11,943 bases of DNA from Clostridiales bacterium UBA7044 (GCA_002493965.1 DLAP01000020.1:1-11943); one strand, 5' to 3'; shown: positions 1 through 7,125, numbered from the stretch's first letter. Notes: generated by a model not told the origin, from the sequence alone. Made by a program: numbers and translations.

Positions 1-21
1 GAGACTTTTTTGACACGCTGA
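1..21 (-). repeat. Copy 1 of a 21-bp repeat found at both window ends
   Basis: Read on the minus strand this is T followed by CAGCGTGTCAAAAAAGTCTC. The identical 21 bases occur on the plus strand at 11920-11940. Here the copy lies immediately beyond the hairpin that follows the XRE regulator gene, in the same orientation relative to that gene as the other copy has to nagB. The identity is seen directly. That it is a genome-wide dispersed repeat is inference. Confidence 0.85.
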
Positions 22-50
22 AAGGCCCGGAGCCAAAAACTCCGGGTCTT
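22..50. terminator. Hairpin terminator at the 3' end of the XRE regulator gene
   Basis: The arms CCCGGAG (26-32) and CTCCGGG (40-46) enclose a 7-base loop, and AAG/CTT flanks extend the stem outward. The hairpin lies just past the stop codon at 56-58. On the plus strand it is followed by TTCTTTATTA, and on the minus strand by CCTTTC. It could therefore stop transcription in either direction, although neither U-tract is perfect. Confidence 0.6.
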
Positions 51-55
51 CTTTA

Positions 56-1216
56 TTATGGGACCTCCTCCGGCGCAACGGCGAAGCTGCCTCTATGCCT
101 CTCCGCTGTAACTGTTACCTTGGTCTTTCCCTCTAAGGAGACGGGATATTCTCCGGTCTGTATCTCCGTTTCCGAGAAAACCACCCCGGTTTCGTCCTGA
201 ATTTCCATATTCAGCGTTCCGCTTTCCGTCTCCACCCGAACCACATATTCCTTCTGCTTCGGGCGCAGGGTCACGGATTTCACTCCGCTGAGCATATGGT
301 GCTGCTGTGTCCAGTACTCCGCAGTGTTTCTGGAAACGCTGCCGATTTCCAGCATAGATGCGCTGTGTGGTACGCCCGGTATCACCAGCAGCAATGCCAG
401 CCCGGCCGCCGCCAGCAGCAGAATCCACCATTTTCGCTTCTTCCCGGTTCCCCGGCTTCTGGCTGCCAAGTAAATGGGCAGGAACAGCCCGCCCAGGAAC
501 ACAACCAAGCTGGCCATTTGGAATATCCACAGGCTCTCTGCCTCCAGGGGCAGCAGGGAGACCAGAATACTCAGCAGCGGAACCACCAAAATCGTCACAA
601 TGGACCAGATCCGAAACGCCTTCACCACCTGGGGCCAGTTGGTGTTATTGAAGCTGACTCCGGGAAAATTGATTTTCAGGAAGCCGTCGGTGTAAAAGCC
701 GATCCGGTTTTCATCGTAATAGGTTGGAAGTTTCTCCTTCATGAAGCACCAGAAATACACGCCGAAGATCAGCCCCAAAGCCTCATAAAGGAACATTGGG
801 GAAAACCCGCCCCAATAGCCCCCACGGCCAAGGAGCCAGTTTCCTAACGCAAGCATCAGCAGACTTACCAATGCCGCCCCGCCAAACAGCAGTGCCCGTT
901 CCTTCCGGGCTTTCTTCGCCTGCTCCGGGTCTTCCTCGACCAGGCTCAGGGCTTTCTTCACCAGGATTTCCACGTTCTCCGCTTCTTCCGGATTCTCTGT
1001 CCGCTTCCCTTCCAGCAGCTCCGCAACGCCCACCCCCAGACAGTCCGCCAGGGGGATCAGCAGGGAGATGTCCGGCAGGCTCAGGCCTCGCTCCCATTTA
1101 CTCACTGCCTTGTCCGACACAAACAGCCGGTCCGCCAGATCCTTTTGTGTCCAGCCCTTTTCCTTTCGCTGCTGTGTCAGGAAAGCAGCAAAGGCTTCTT
1201 TATTGATCTCATACAT
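56..1216 (-). CDS. XRE-family regulator with five membrane segments and an outside C-terminal domain
   Basis: This 386-residue protein opens with a Cro/CI-type helix-turn-helix. Residues 8-62 include TQKDLADRLFVSDKAVSKWE, the usual signature of DNA-binding XRE proteins. A charged linker (71-107) leads to five hydrophobic segments at about 108-128, 138-159, 203-223, 229-251 and 263-283, then a hydrophilic tail of about 100 residues. With the HTH inside the cell, five passes put the tail outside. The basic loop 252-262 fits the inside. The 160-202 loop (LPTYYDENRIGFY and a later NNTNWP) looks conserved in Firmicutes relatives, from memory. The start at 1216 is chosen because AAAGGAGGGG lies at ideal spacing and the HTH begins at once; an in-frame ATG 39 bases upstream lacks these. 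The role is probably DNA binding controlled by a membrane or envelope signal, but the ligand and target genes are unknown. Confidence 0.88.
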   Translation of the reverse strand: MYEINKEAFAAFLTQQRKEKGWTQKDLADRLFVSDKAVSKWERGLSLPDISLLIPLADCLGVGVAELLEGKRTENPEEAENVEILVKKALSLVEEDPEQAKKARKERALLFGGAALVSLLMLALGNWLLGRGGYWGGFSPMFLYEALGLIFGVYFWCFMKEKLPTYYDENRIGFYTDGFLKINFPGVSFNNTNWPQVVKAFRIWSIVTILVVPLLSILVSLLPLEAESLWIFQMASLVVFLGGLFLPIYLAARSRGTGKKRKWWILLLAAAGLALLLVIPGVPHSASMLEIGSVSRNTAEYWTQQHHMLSGVKSVTLRPKQKEYVVRVETESGTLNMEIQDETGVVFSETEIQTGEYPVSLEGKTKVTVTAERHRGSFAVAPEEVP

Positions 1217-1243
1217 GGGTCTTCCCCTCCTTTTCACCCTTCC

Positions 1244-1272
1244 ACCATAGCGCAAAACCGCCGATTCCGCAA
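1244..1272 (-). promoter_or_regulatory. Weak candidate promoter for the XRE regulator gene
   Basis: On the minus strand TTGCGG (1267-1272) and TATGGT (1244-1249) are 17 bases apart, ahead of the ribosome site of the XRE gene. The match is poor (about 3/6 and 4/6), and the -35 sits inside the folA terminator hairpin. The alternative is read-through from thyA-folA. Confidence 0.3.
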
Positions 1273-1299
1273 CCGACCAGCGGTAGAATCGACGGTTTT
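1254..1299 (-). terminator. Terminator of the thyA-folA operon
   Basis: Two 14-base arms (1254-1267 and 1286-1299) pair fully in the minus-strand RNA if one G-U pair is allowed, with an 18-base loop. The outer part is AAAACCG/CGGTTTT, so the 3' arm itself supplies the U-run. The hairpin begins 4 bases after the folA stop. In plus-strand RNA the G-U pair becomes a C-A mismatch, so the hairpin favours the minus strand. Confidence 0.65.
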
Positions 1300-1302
1300 T
1301 AC

Positions 1303-1782
1303 TTATTTTCTCTTGTACCGCAGCATCTCATAGGAGACGCCGTCTTCCTCTCCCCGCATCAGAACCGCTTCCCTGTACCATTGGGGATCCTCGTCCAGGT
1401 TCGGGAAAAAGGTGTCCGAGTCCGGGCAGGCGCCTACCTTGGTGATATAGGCGGTATCGCAGTAAGGCAGCATCTGTTTATAAACGCTGCCCCCGCCGAT
1501 GACAAACACCCGCTGAGCCTCCCGGGTCTTTTCCATGGCTTCCTCGGGACAATGGCAGGATACAAAGCCGGGGTATTCCGTGTTTCCCCGGGTCAGCAGG
1601 TAATTCACCCGCCCCGGCAAGGGCTTACGCCCAGGGAAATCCTCCACGGTGCGCCGCCCCACAATCACCGCAGCCCCCCGGGTAGTCTCCCGGAAAAACT
1701 TCCGGTCAGCGGACAGGGCAACCGGCTGGGTGCCGTCCCGGCCGATGCCCCAGTCCGAATAAACGGCAACGATCAATTCCAT
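1303..1782 (-). CDS. folA: Dihydrofolate reductase
   Basis: This 159-residue protein is of normal DHFR length. It reduces dihydrofolate to tetrahydrofolate with NADPH, regenerating the cofactor oxidised by thymidylate synthase, its operon partner. Visible family features are the N-terminal strand MELIVAVYSDWGIG, the acidic substrate-binding residue Asp26 in the segment VALSADRKFF, the NADPH-binding VGRRT (41-45), and VIGGGSVYKQML (94-105). The usual Leu/Met-Pro-Trp of the Met20 loop reads Gln-Pro-Val, so the Trp is Val21. From memory, a similar change occurs in other gut Clostridia. The start at 1782 has a GAGGGAGGGG ribosome site and the canonical N-terminus. The gene follows thyA by 13 bases, so it is cotranscribed and the ribosome site fills that gap. 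Confidence 0.95.
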   Translation of the reverse strand: MELIVAVYSDWGIGRDGTQPVALSADRKFFRETTRGAAVIVGRRTVEDFPGRKPLPGRVNYLLTRGNTEYPGFVSCHCPEEAMEKTREAQRVFVIGGGSVYKQMLPYCDTAYITKVGACPDSDTFFPNLDEDPQWYREAVLMRGEEDGVSYEMLRYKRK

Positions 1783-1795
1783 TTTTTCCCCTCCC

Positions 1796-2626
1796 TCAGA
1801 TTGCCATGGGAATTTCAAAATCAAAGGGATGGTATTGATAGTTCTCCAGCTTAAAGGAATCCTTGGTAAAGGCGTAGAAGTCCGTGATGCTCTCGTCCAT
1901 AGAGAACTTGGGCGCATCATAGCCTTCCTTTTCCAGCATAGCCTTCACGGCGGGAATATGCCGGTCGTAGATGTGGCAGTCGGCAATTACATGAACCAGT
2001 TCCCCCACCTTCAGCCCGGAAACCTGGGCCATCATGTGGGTCAGGACGGCGTACTGCACCACGTTCCAGTTGTTGGCCGTCAGCATATCCTGGGAGCGCT
2101 GGTTGAGAATGGCGTTCAGGGTATTGCCGGTTACGTTGAAGGTCATGGAGTAGGCACAGGGGTACAAATTCATCTCGTGGAGGTCTTCAAAGTTGTAGAT
2201 ATTCGTCAAAATCCGCCGGGAGGCGGGATTGTGCTTCAGATCGTACAGCACCCGGTCCACCTGGTCAAACATACCCTCTTTATACTGGTGTTTGATCCCC
2301 AGCTGGTAGCCGTAGGCCTTGCCGATGGTGCCGTCCTCCCCTGCCCATTCGTCCCAGACATGGCTGCCCAGGTCGCAGATCCGGTTGGACTTCTTCTGCC
2401 AGATCCATAAAAGCTCATCCACGGCGCTTTTCCAGTAGGTCCGGCGCAATGTCATGATGGGAAATTCCTCCGCCAGATTGTATCGGTTCACCACACCGAA
2501 CTTCTTAATGGTATGGGCCGGGGTGCCGTCTTCCCAGTGGGGACGCACTTCCAAATGTGCATCGGAAAAACCGTTATTCAGAATATCCAGGCAAGTGGCC
2601 TTATACAGTTCATCTGCTCTGCTCAT
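1796..2626 (-). CDS. thyA: Thymidylate synthase
   Basis: This 276-residue ThyA-type enzyme methylates dUMP to dTMP using methylene-tetrahydrofolate, releasing dihydrofolate for the adjacent FolA. The catalytic Cys157 lies in NLYPCAYSMTFNV. The phosphate-binding Arg pair is at 137-138 (ASRRIL), and QRSQD (176-180) and HIYDRHI (218-224) are family motifs. The N-terminal RPHWEDGTPAHTIKKFG matches the folate/dUMP region, and the C-terminus ends PMAI, close to the usual PVAV. The start at 2626 has a good GGAGG site 8 bases away. It is the first gene of the thyA-folA operon. Confidence 0.97.
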   Translation of the reverse strand: MSRADELYKATCLDILNNGFSDAHLEVRPHWEDGTPAHTIKKFGVVNRYNLAEEFPIMTLRRTYWKSAVDELLWIWQKKSNRICDLGSHVWDEWAGEDGTIGKAYGYQLGIKHQYKEGMFDQVDRVLYDLKHNPASRRILTNIYNFEDLHEMNLYPCAYSMTFNVTGNTLNAILNQRSQDMLTANNWNVVQYAVLTHMMAQVSGLKVGELVHVIADCHIYDRHIPAVKAMLEKEGYDAPKFSMDESITDFYAFTKDSFKLENYQYHPFDFEIPMAI

Positions 2627-2658
2627 GGGGAATCCTCCGTGTTCTTTTTTCTCTGCCC

Positions 2659-2687
2659 ATCATACCACATTGCCGAAACTAAGGCAA
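2659..2687 (-). promoter_or_regulatory. Promoter of thyA-folA
   Basis: On the minus strand TTGCCT (2682-2687) and TATGAT (2659-2664) are separated by exactly 17 bases, with an extended -10 TG just upstream of TATGAT. It lies 32 bases before the thyA start and beyond the terminator of the upstream gene, so it fits a sigma-A promoter with a short leader. Confidence 0.7.
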
Positions 2688-2719
2688 GAAGAAAATCCCG
2701 CAAGCCCTCCCCTGCCGGG

Positions 2720-2762
2720 TATAAAGAAGGCCCCCAAGGCTTTCGCCCCGGGGGTCTTCAAA
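2720..2762 (-). terminator. Rho-independent terminator of the SH3 wall-protein gene
   Basis: The arms GAAGGCCCCC (2726-2735) and GGGGGTCTTC (2750-2759) form a 10-bp GC-rich stem with one non-Watson-Crick position. On the minus strand it is followed by TTTATA. It begins about 20 bases after the stop codon of the large minus-strand gene and separates it from thyA. Confidence 0.8.
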
Positions 2763-2777
2763 GGGAGGCTATGCTAA

Positions 2778-5700
2778 TTACAGCAGGTTATCGGTGTTGA
2801 CCCAGCCCAGATCGGTGCGGGCCATCTTACCAACAATTTCGTAGATGTCAATTACGGACATCCGCGCGTAGGTGCCAGCCGTTTCAGAGCAGGCGCTGTC
2901 GGTGTAGACGATGGTGTTGTCGTTGTAGACCACACGGGCATCAATAGCGCTGCCGGTAGCGGGGGTCAGATCCACATAGTACAGGTAGACCCAGCCTGCG
3001 TCGCAGCGGCCCCATGCCATACCTTCGGAGATGGTGGTCTCATAGATGACCAGGCTTGCGCCGCTCTTCAGGACGGCGGTCTTGCTGGCGCTGGTGGATG
3101 CGGTGGAACGGACATTCACCTCATTGCAGTTGATGACCTTACCGGTGTACTTGTAGCCGCCGGCGTTGTTCACGAAGCCGCCGCTACCGGTGTTGCCGGT
3201 ATCTCCGATGACGGGAGTGTTGGTATTATTGTTGTTATTGCTGCCGTTATTGTTGTTATTGCTGCTGTTATTGTTGTTGGTGCCACTATCCACCTTCACA
3301 TTCACAGAGCCCTTGGTCAGCTTGGACAGGTTGATCCAGCCCTCTTCACCAGTCTCATTTTCAACCAGACCGCTGATCACATTCCCGTGGATTTCCACTC
3401 TCGTTACGGTGACCTTTTCGCCCTTCTTGATGTTCATGCTTTCCTTGCCGGAGAAGTCATCACCCTCGATTTCCACTTCCTTAACCGTCTCCAAAGTGGA
3501 ATCGGTGTAAACATAAGCCTTGTCGGAATCCACCAGAGTGTAGGTAGCTTCATCCAGAGCATCCAAAATCAGGTTCTTGCCGGGAGCCCGGATATAGCCG
3601 TCGTTGACGCGGGCCCAGTATCTTGTCACCTTAATAGTGCCGCTCAGATCCCCGTAGTTGTTGCCTTCGTATTCTTCGAACTTATCCTCAGGAATGACGT
3701 GCTCTTCCTCTACGGTGAGCAGTTCATGCATGGTGATGGGATCACCCTGATTCAGCAGACGTACAACCGCTCCGTTGATATCTGTGGTCTTAAAGACGAT
3801 CAGCTCTTCGCTGTCCTTCTTTCGTCCGTCTGCTCTCACATCTCCCTTAACGGAGAATTCATCCACGACGGTATCTGTGGAATTGGCGGAAGGTGCACTG
3901 ACCACGCCGGTATAGATAGCAGTCTGCGCGCCTGTCACAGTGCTGCTGCCGGAACCGGAGGTTCCGCTGCTGCCGCCGCTGTAACCCGGGATATCCTCAT
4001 AGGAGATCATGGTCACGTAGTCCATGCAGACCCAGCCGGTCTTGCCGCCCACGGTCAGCTTGCCCCACTTGGAGGAACCAACCTGCTTGACTTCCACGAT
4101 TTCCACAGAAGTACCGGTCTGAATCTTGCCCATAAAGGCGCCCGCGATGCCGGGAGTCTGGCGCATATTCACGCCGGAGTAGGTGTTGGCAATGATGCCC
4201 TTACCGGTTTCCACATTGCCGCCGGTAGAGCCGGAGCTGCTGCCATTGCTGCCGGAGCCGGACTTCACGTCCAGATACTGGTTGTAAACCCAGGTTTCCT
4301 TGTCTTCCCGACCAGCGATCTTCAGGCGATACCAGCCGTTTTCAGGTCCGTCCAGGACCTCGCAGGTGGTGCCCATGGTCAGCTTGCAAACCAGGCCGCC
4401 GTAGATGGAAGCGGAATCCCGGACGTTCACCTGATCCACGTTGATAACGGTCGCCACCAGGCCGGTGGAACCCGTTTCTGTGCCGGAACTAATGCCGGAG
4501 GGAATGTTCTTGCGCTTCACATAGCGGCTGGACAGGTTCACCCAACCGTCGTAGGTTCTGCCGCCGTCATTCACTTCCGACCCATCCTCATTGTGGTAGA
4601 CGATCTTATCGGAGTAGCCCCAGATGGTGTCTTCCGTAACCTTGATCTTGGTAATGTCAAACTCGGTGCCCTTGGACAGAGTATCAATCCGTTCGTAGGA
4701 AGCGTCAGGACCCTTTCTCACGGAAGCGCTATCCGCGGTCACTTCAAACTTGGCGGCATACATGTCAAAGTTGTTGACCGCATCGCCCTTATAGATCATG
4801 ATCCAGCCCTGGGCGATTTTGCCCCAGGTATTGCCGGCAGAATCCACCGTGATGTTGGTGACCGTTACGCGGCCGCCGTTCTTCAGCTTCTCGGAATCCT
4901 TCTTATCCTTTTCCAGCTCTGCCAGATCTACCAGATCTTCGCTTTCAGAGGGTCCCTCAAAGATGTAATCCGTATTATAAATTGTACCGCCAAAGGCATA
5001 GGAGGTAAAGCCAATCTGAGAGGTCTCATTCTTGGAGTTGTCCACCAGCCGGGTCACATCCGCATAGGCCAGCAGGAACCAGCCCTGCTTGCAGCGGCCC
5101 CACTCATGGCCGTTTACATACTTGGTCTCATAGATATCCACCATGGTGTTGCCGGTGAGGGCGCCAACGATCTGATTGTCGGTGCCCGCGCCGCTGCGGA
5201 CGTTCACATAGGCATTGCCCTTCAGGTTGATAACCGCCTTGGCAATTACCTTGGTGCCGCTGTCGCTGCTGCCGGTATTCTTGTTCACCACATCGGAGTA
5301 GTTGGTGTACATCAGGGCGACCCAGGCCACGGGGGTGGCGTCGTCCGCGCTCTTGGCAACCTGGCCCCAGAGGAAGCCGTCCGCGTCCGCCGTGTTAATA
5401 ATGCGGAGCTGGGTGCCCTGGGTGTAGCTGCCGTTCTTGGGAGCATAGATGGACTCATAGGAACGGGAGTTGACATAGGAGTTTGTTACCGTGACTGTCA
5501 CGTCCATGGAAAGGCCGGAAGCGCCGGTGCCGCCGCCGCTGAGGTTGCCGCCAACCTTGACCCAGACCTTGGGATTGAAGGTCCAGTTGGTTTCCTCCTT
5601 GTCCTTCTTGTCTACGGTATGGGTATAGGTTTCCGCCTGATAGATCAGGCACCACTTGATGCCATTGCTGTCCACGTACTCCATCTCAACCTTCAGGTCG

Positions 5701-6866
5701 CCGGAGACCTTGCCCGAGACGGTATTGCCGTTGGGGGCGTCATAGAGCTTGCTGGAGATCATCATCTTGGAAGACAGGGTGTAAGCATTGTAGGTGGTGT
5801 TCAGAGACTTCACCCAGTAGCCTCTGTCAAAACGTCCGCTGCCTTGGCTGTCTTTATAGGTCCACTTCTCCGCTTCGACAGCACGATACCATCTTACGCC
5901 CTTGGAGTCGATATACTCACCATTGACCTTCACAATACCATAAACCTTGGTACCGTCTTCCTTGCCGTTGGGCTCCAGGTAAAGGACACGGCTTGCCAGT
6001 CTGGCGGAGTCGATCTCGCCCTCCGTTGCATATTCCGATACCTTATCGGGATCAAACTTCTTGTCCTCGCTCTTTTTATTCTCTTCCTGCCACTTGGCGG
6101 TCAGGGTCTTCCCGGCGCAGTCCCTGGTCATCTTATTGACCCAGGTATTGTCCGACAGATACCAGCCCTGGAAGGTGTAGCCATCCCGGGTGGGGGTGGG
6201 CAGCTCGGTTTCGCTGATGGTATAATCGTAGTAGAAAGTCTTCTGATTGCCGGGCAGAACACCGCCGTCCGCATCGAACGTCACCTGAATATACCGGGAG
6301 GGAACGGTGGAGGAATACACACCGTTTAAGTACATATTGGCCTCAATCTTCCGGCGGTCGTTGTTGTCGCCGCTCTGCCAGTTGAGGAACATATTCACAA
6401 ACTCGTTGCCGGAAGCACGGGTAGTAACTGCCCGCTTCACATCGCCGGTACCGGACATCCAGGCAGTACCGTTGCGGAAGGAGAACAGTACCAGCGCGTC
6501 ATGCTGGTTCTGGGACAGGCTTAGTCCGTTGGTGGAAGCAAACCCATTGACAGCCTTATCAATGGTATCCAGTTCCGCACGCAGAGCTTTATCCGCGTCC
6601 TTTTCAGAGATCTGATGGGCCTTGGTGCCTTTCTTCGCCCCACCATGGGAGGTTTTTCCCTTTACCTCTTTCTCTGTACATTTTGTTCCGTAACCAATAT
6701 ACCCCTTCGTGCTGCACTTTGGCACATATTTCTGCAGCTGCTTCAGCACGGTGATCGCGCTTTCGCTAACCTTACGGCTAGCGGCAGAAGCCGTGAGCGC
6801 ATTCGCGGGAATGATGCTCACCAGAAGGATTAAGCTCAAAATCGCACATACAATTCTTTTCTTCAT
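2778..6866 (-). CDS. Large secreted cell-wall protein: lysozyme-like domain, B-repeat, about twelve SH3-like modules
   Basis: This 1362-residue exported protein has a signal peptide at 1-29 (MKKR, hydrophobic core, ASAA cleavage region). Residues 34-185 resemble GH24 phage-type lysozyme: YIGYGT (56-61), QNQHDALVLFSFRNG (119-133) and DRRKIEANMYLNG (170-182) match family landmarks. However, the catalytic Glu position appears to be Gln45. Residues 193-260 are an InlB/Flg_new-type B repeat (VTFDADGG, GYTFQGWY, LTAKW). About twelve bacterial SH3-like modules follow, near 286-354, 357-438, 453-525, 541-607, 618-692, 704-784, 804-867, 889-953, 985-1094, 1107-1183, 1240-1301 and 1302-1362. The clearest carry NVRSGA, NVRDSAS or NVRSTAS and end in GWV. 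Linkers are Gly/Ser-rich, with one Asn-rich (1197-1214). There is no LPXTG motif or C-terminal membrane segment, so attachment is probably non-covalent binding to wall peptides. The start has AAAGGAG 9 bases upstream. It appears monocistronic. The precise role is unknown; wall remodelling or a surface scaffold is inferred. Confidence 0.85.
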   Translation of the reverse strand: MKKRIVCAILSLILLVSIIPANALTASAASRKVSESAITVLKQLQKYVPKCSTKGYIGYGTKCTEKEVKGKTSHGGAKKGTKAHQISEKDADKALRAELDTIDKAVNGFASTNGLSLSQNQHDALVLFSFRNGTAWMSGTGDVKRAVTTRASGNEFVNMFLNWQSGDNNDRRKIEANMYLNGVYSSTVPSRYIQVTFDADGGVLPGNQKTFYYDYTISETELPTPTRDGYTFQGWYLSDNTWVNKMTRDCAGKTLTAKWQEENKKSEDKKFDPDKVSEYATEGEIDSARLASRVLYLEPNGKEDGTKVYGIVKVNGEYIDSKGVRWYRAVEAEKWTYKDSQGSGRFDRGYWVKSLNTTYNAYTLSSKMMISSKLYDAPNGNTVSGKVSGDLKVEMEYVDSNGIKWCLIYQAETYTHTVDKKDKEETNWTFNPKVWVKVGGNLSGGGTGASGLSMDVTVTVTNSYVNSRSYESIYAPKNGSYTQGTQLRIINTADADGFLWGQVAKSADDATPVAWVALMYTNYSDVVNKNTGSSDSGTKVIAKAVINLKGNAYVNVRSGAGTDNQIVGALTGNTMVDIYETKYVNGHEWGRCKQGWFLLAYADVTRLVDNSKNETSQIGFTSYAFGGTIYNTDYIFEGPSESEDLVDLAELEKDKKDSEKLKNGGRVTVTNITVDSAGNTWGKIAQGWIMIYKGDAVNNFDMYAAKFEVTADSASVRKGPDASYERIDTLSKGTEFDITKIKVTEDTIWGYSDKIVYHNEDGSEVNDGGRTYDGWVNLSSRYVKRKNIPSGISSGTETGSTGLVATVINVDQVNVRDSASIYGGLVCKLTMGTTCEVLDGPENGWYRLKIAGREDKETWVYNQYLDVKSGSGSNGSSSGSTGGNVETGKGIIANTYSGVNMRQTPGIAGAFMGKIQTGTSVEIVEVKQVGSSKWGKLTVGGKTGWVCMDYVTMISYEDIPGYSGGSSGTSGSGSSTVTGAQTAIYTGVVSAPSANSTDTVVDEFSVKGDVRADGRKKDSEELIVFKTTDINGAVVRLLNQGDPITMHELLTVEEEHVIPEDKFEEYEGNNYGDLSGTIKVTRYWARVNDGYIRAPGKNLILDALDEATYTLVDSDKAYVYTDSTLETVKEVEIEGDDFSGKESMNIKKGEKVTVTRVEIHGNVISGLVENETGEEGWINLSKLTKGSVNVKVDSGTNNNNSSNNNNNGSNNNNNTNTPVIGDTGNTGSGGFVNNAGGYKYTGKVINCNEVNVRSTASTSASKTAVLKSGASLVIYETTISEGMAWGRCDAGWVYLYYVDLTPATGSAIDARVVYNDNTIVYTDSACSETAGTYARMSVIDIYEIVGKMARTDLGWVNTDNLL
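3220..3280 (-). repeat. AAC/AAT low-complexity tract coding for an Asn-rich linker
   Basis: On the minus strand this tract is runs of AAC and AAT codons broken by AGC and GGC, encoding NNNNSSNNNNNGSNNNNN (residues 1197-1214) between two SH3-like modules. It keeps the reading frame and acts as a flexible spacer. Such a tract can change length by slippage. Confidence 0.8.
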
Positions 6867-6869
6867 GGC

Positions 6870-6899
6870 TACTTACTCCTTTTCTTGTTTTTGTAAGTA
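6870..6899 (-). promoter_or_regulatory. 5' leader hairpin holding the ribosome site of the SH3 protein mRNA
   Basis: The arms TACTTAC (6893-6899 on the minus strand) and GTAAGTA (6870-6876) are exact 7-bp complements. The 16-base loop contains most of AAAGGAG. With the promoter at 6905-6933 the mRNA should start at about 6898, so the hairpin would close the very 5' end. The pairing is seen; folding and function are inferred. Confidence 0.45.
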
Positions 6900-6904
6900 A
6901 CGGT

Positions 6905-6933
6905 ATTATAACAGACCTGTTTACAAATTGCAA
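6905..6933 (-). promoter_or_regulatory. Promoter of the SH3 wall-protein gene
   Basis: On the minus strand TTGCAA (6928-6933), a 17-base spacer and a perfect TATAAT (6905-6910) with extended-10 TG give a strong sigma-A promoter. The predicted start is about 32 bases before the ATG. Confidence 0.8.
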
Positions 6934-6950
6934 CCCCTTTTTTGAAAAAA

Positions 6951-6967
6951 ATTACAGAATTGTAACA
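6951..6967 (-). promoter_or_regulatory. WalR-like box upstream of the SH3 wall-protein promoter
   Basis: The minus strand reads TGTTAC-AATTC-TGTAAT, an exact fit to TGTWAH-N5-TGTWAH, the box bound by the response regulator WalR (YycF) in Firmicutes. Its centre is about 60 bases upstream of the predicted start, a normal activator position. A second pair, TGTAAA and TGTTAT with a 6-base gap, lies at 6908-6925 within the promoter. The motif match is seen; WalR control is inferred from the box and the cell-wall product. Confidence 0.45.
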
Positions 6968-7125
6968 GAATTTTCTTTTAGAAGTCACTGCATCCTGCTT
7001 TTCTCTCGAAAAATAGGCAATTTCTTTCAAAACATTCCATTTTTCGAAGAAATTTTGCTATAAAATTGTTTTTTAATTTTTTCCTCCTTTATATTTTCTT
7101 TCCTTCTCTGTCATTTTCCGAGGCA

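Noticed and set aside
5..16. TTGACA within the end repeat as an inward -35 promoter element
   Set aside because: Neither copy has a -10-like hexamer 16-18 bases downstream; GC-rich hairpin sequence lies there instead.
1217..1255. Longer XRE frame beginning at 1255
   Set aside because: The extra 13 residues read through the ribosome site itself, and the HTH starts directly after the Met at 1216.
1783..1920. Longer folA reading frame beginning at 1920
   Set aside because: The extra 46 residues overlap thyA, do not resemble DHFR and lack a ribosome site; the start at 1782 has one and gives the canonical N-terminus.
3220..3280. CRISPR-like or satellite repeat
   Set aside because: It is an in-frame run of Asn codons inside a gene, with no repeat-spacer pattern.
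3387..6329. A 980-codon open frame antisense to the SH3 wall-protein gene
   Set aside because: It has no ribosome site or recognisable domain and is the mirror of a protein rich in Val, Asn and Thr codons. The minus-strand frame has a signal peptide, clear domains, promoter and terminator.
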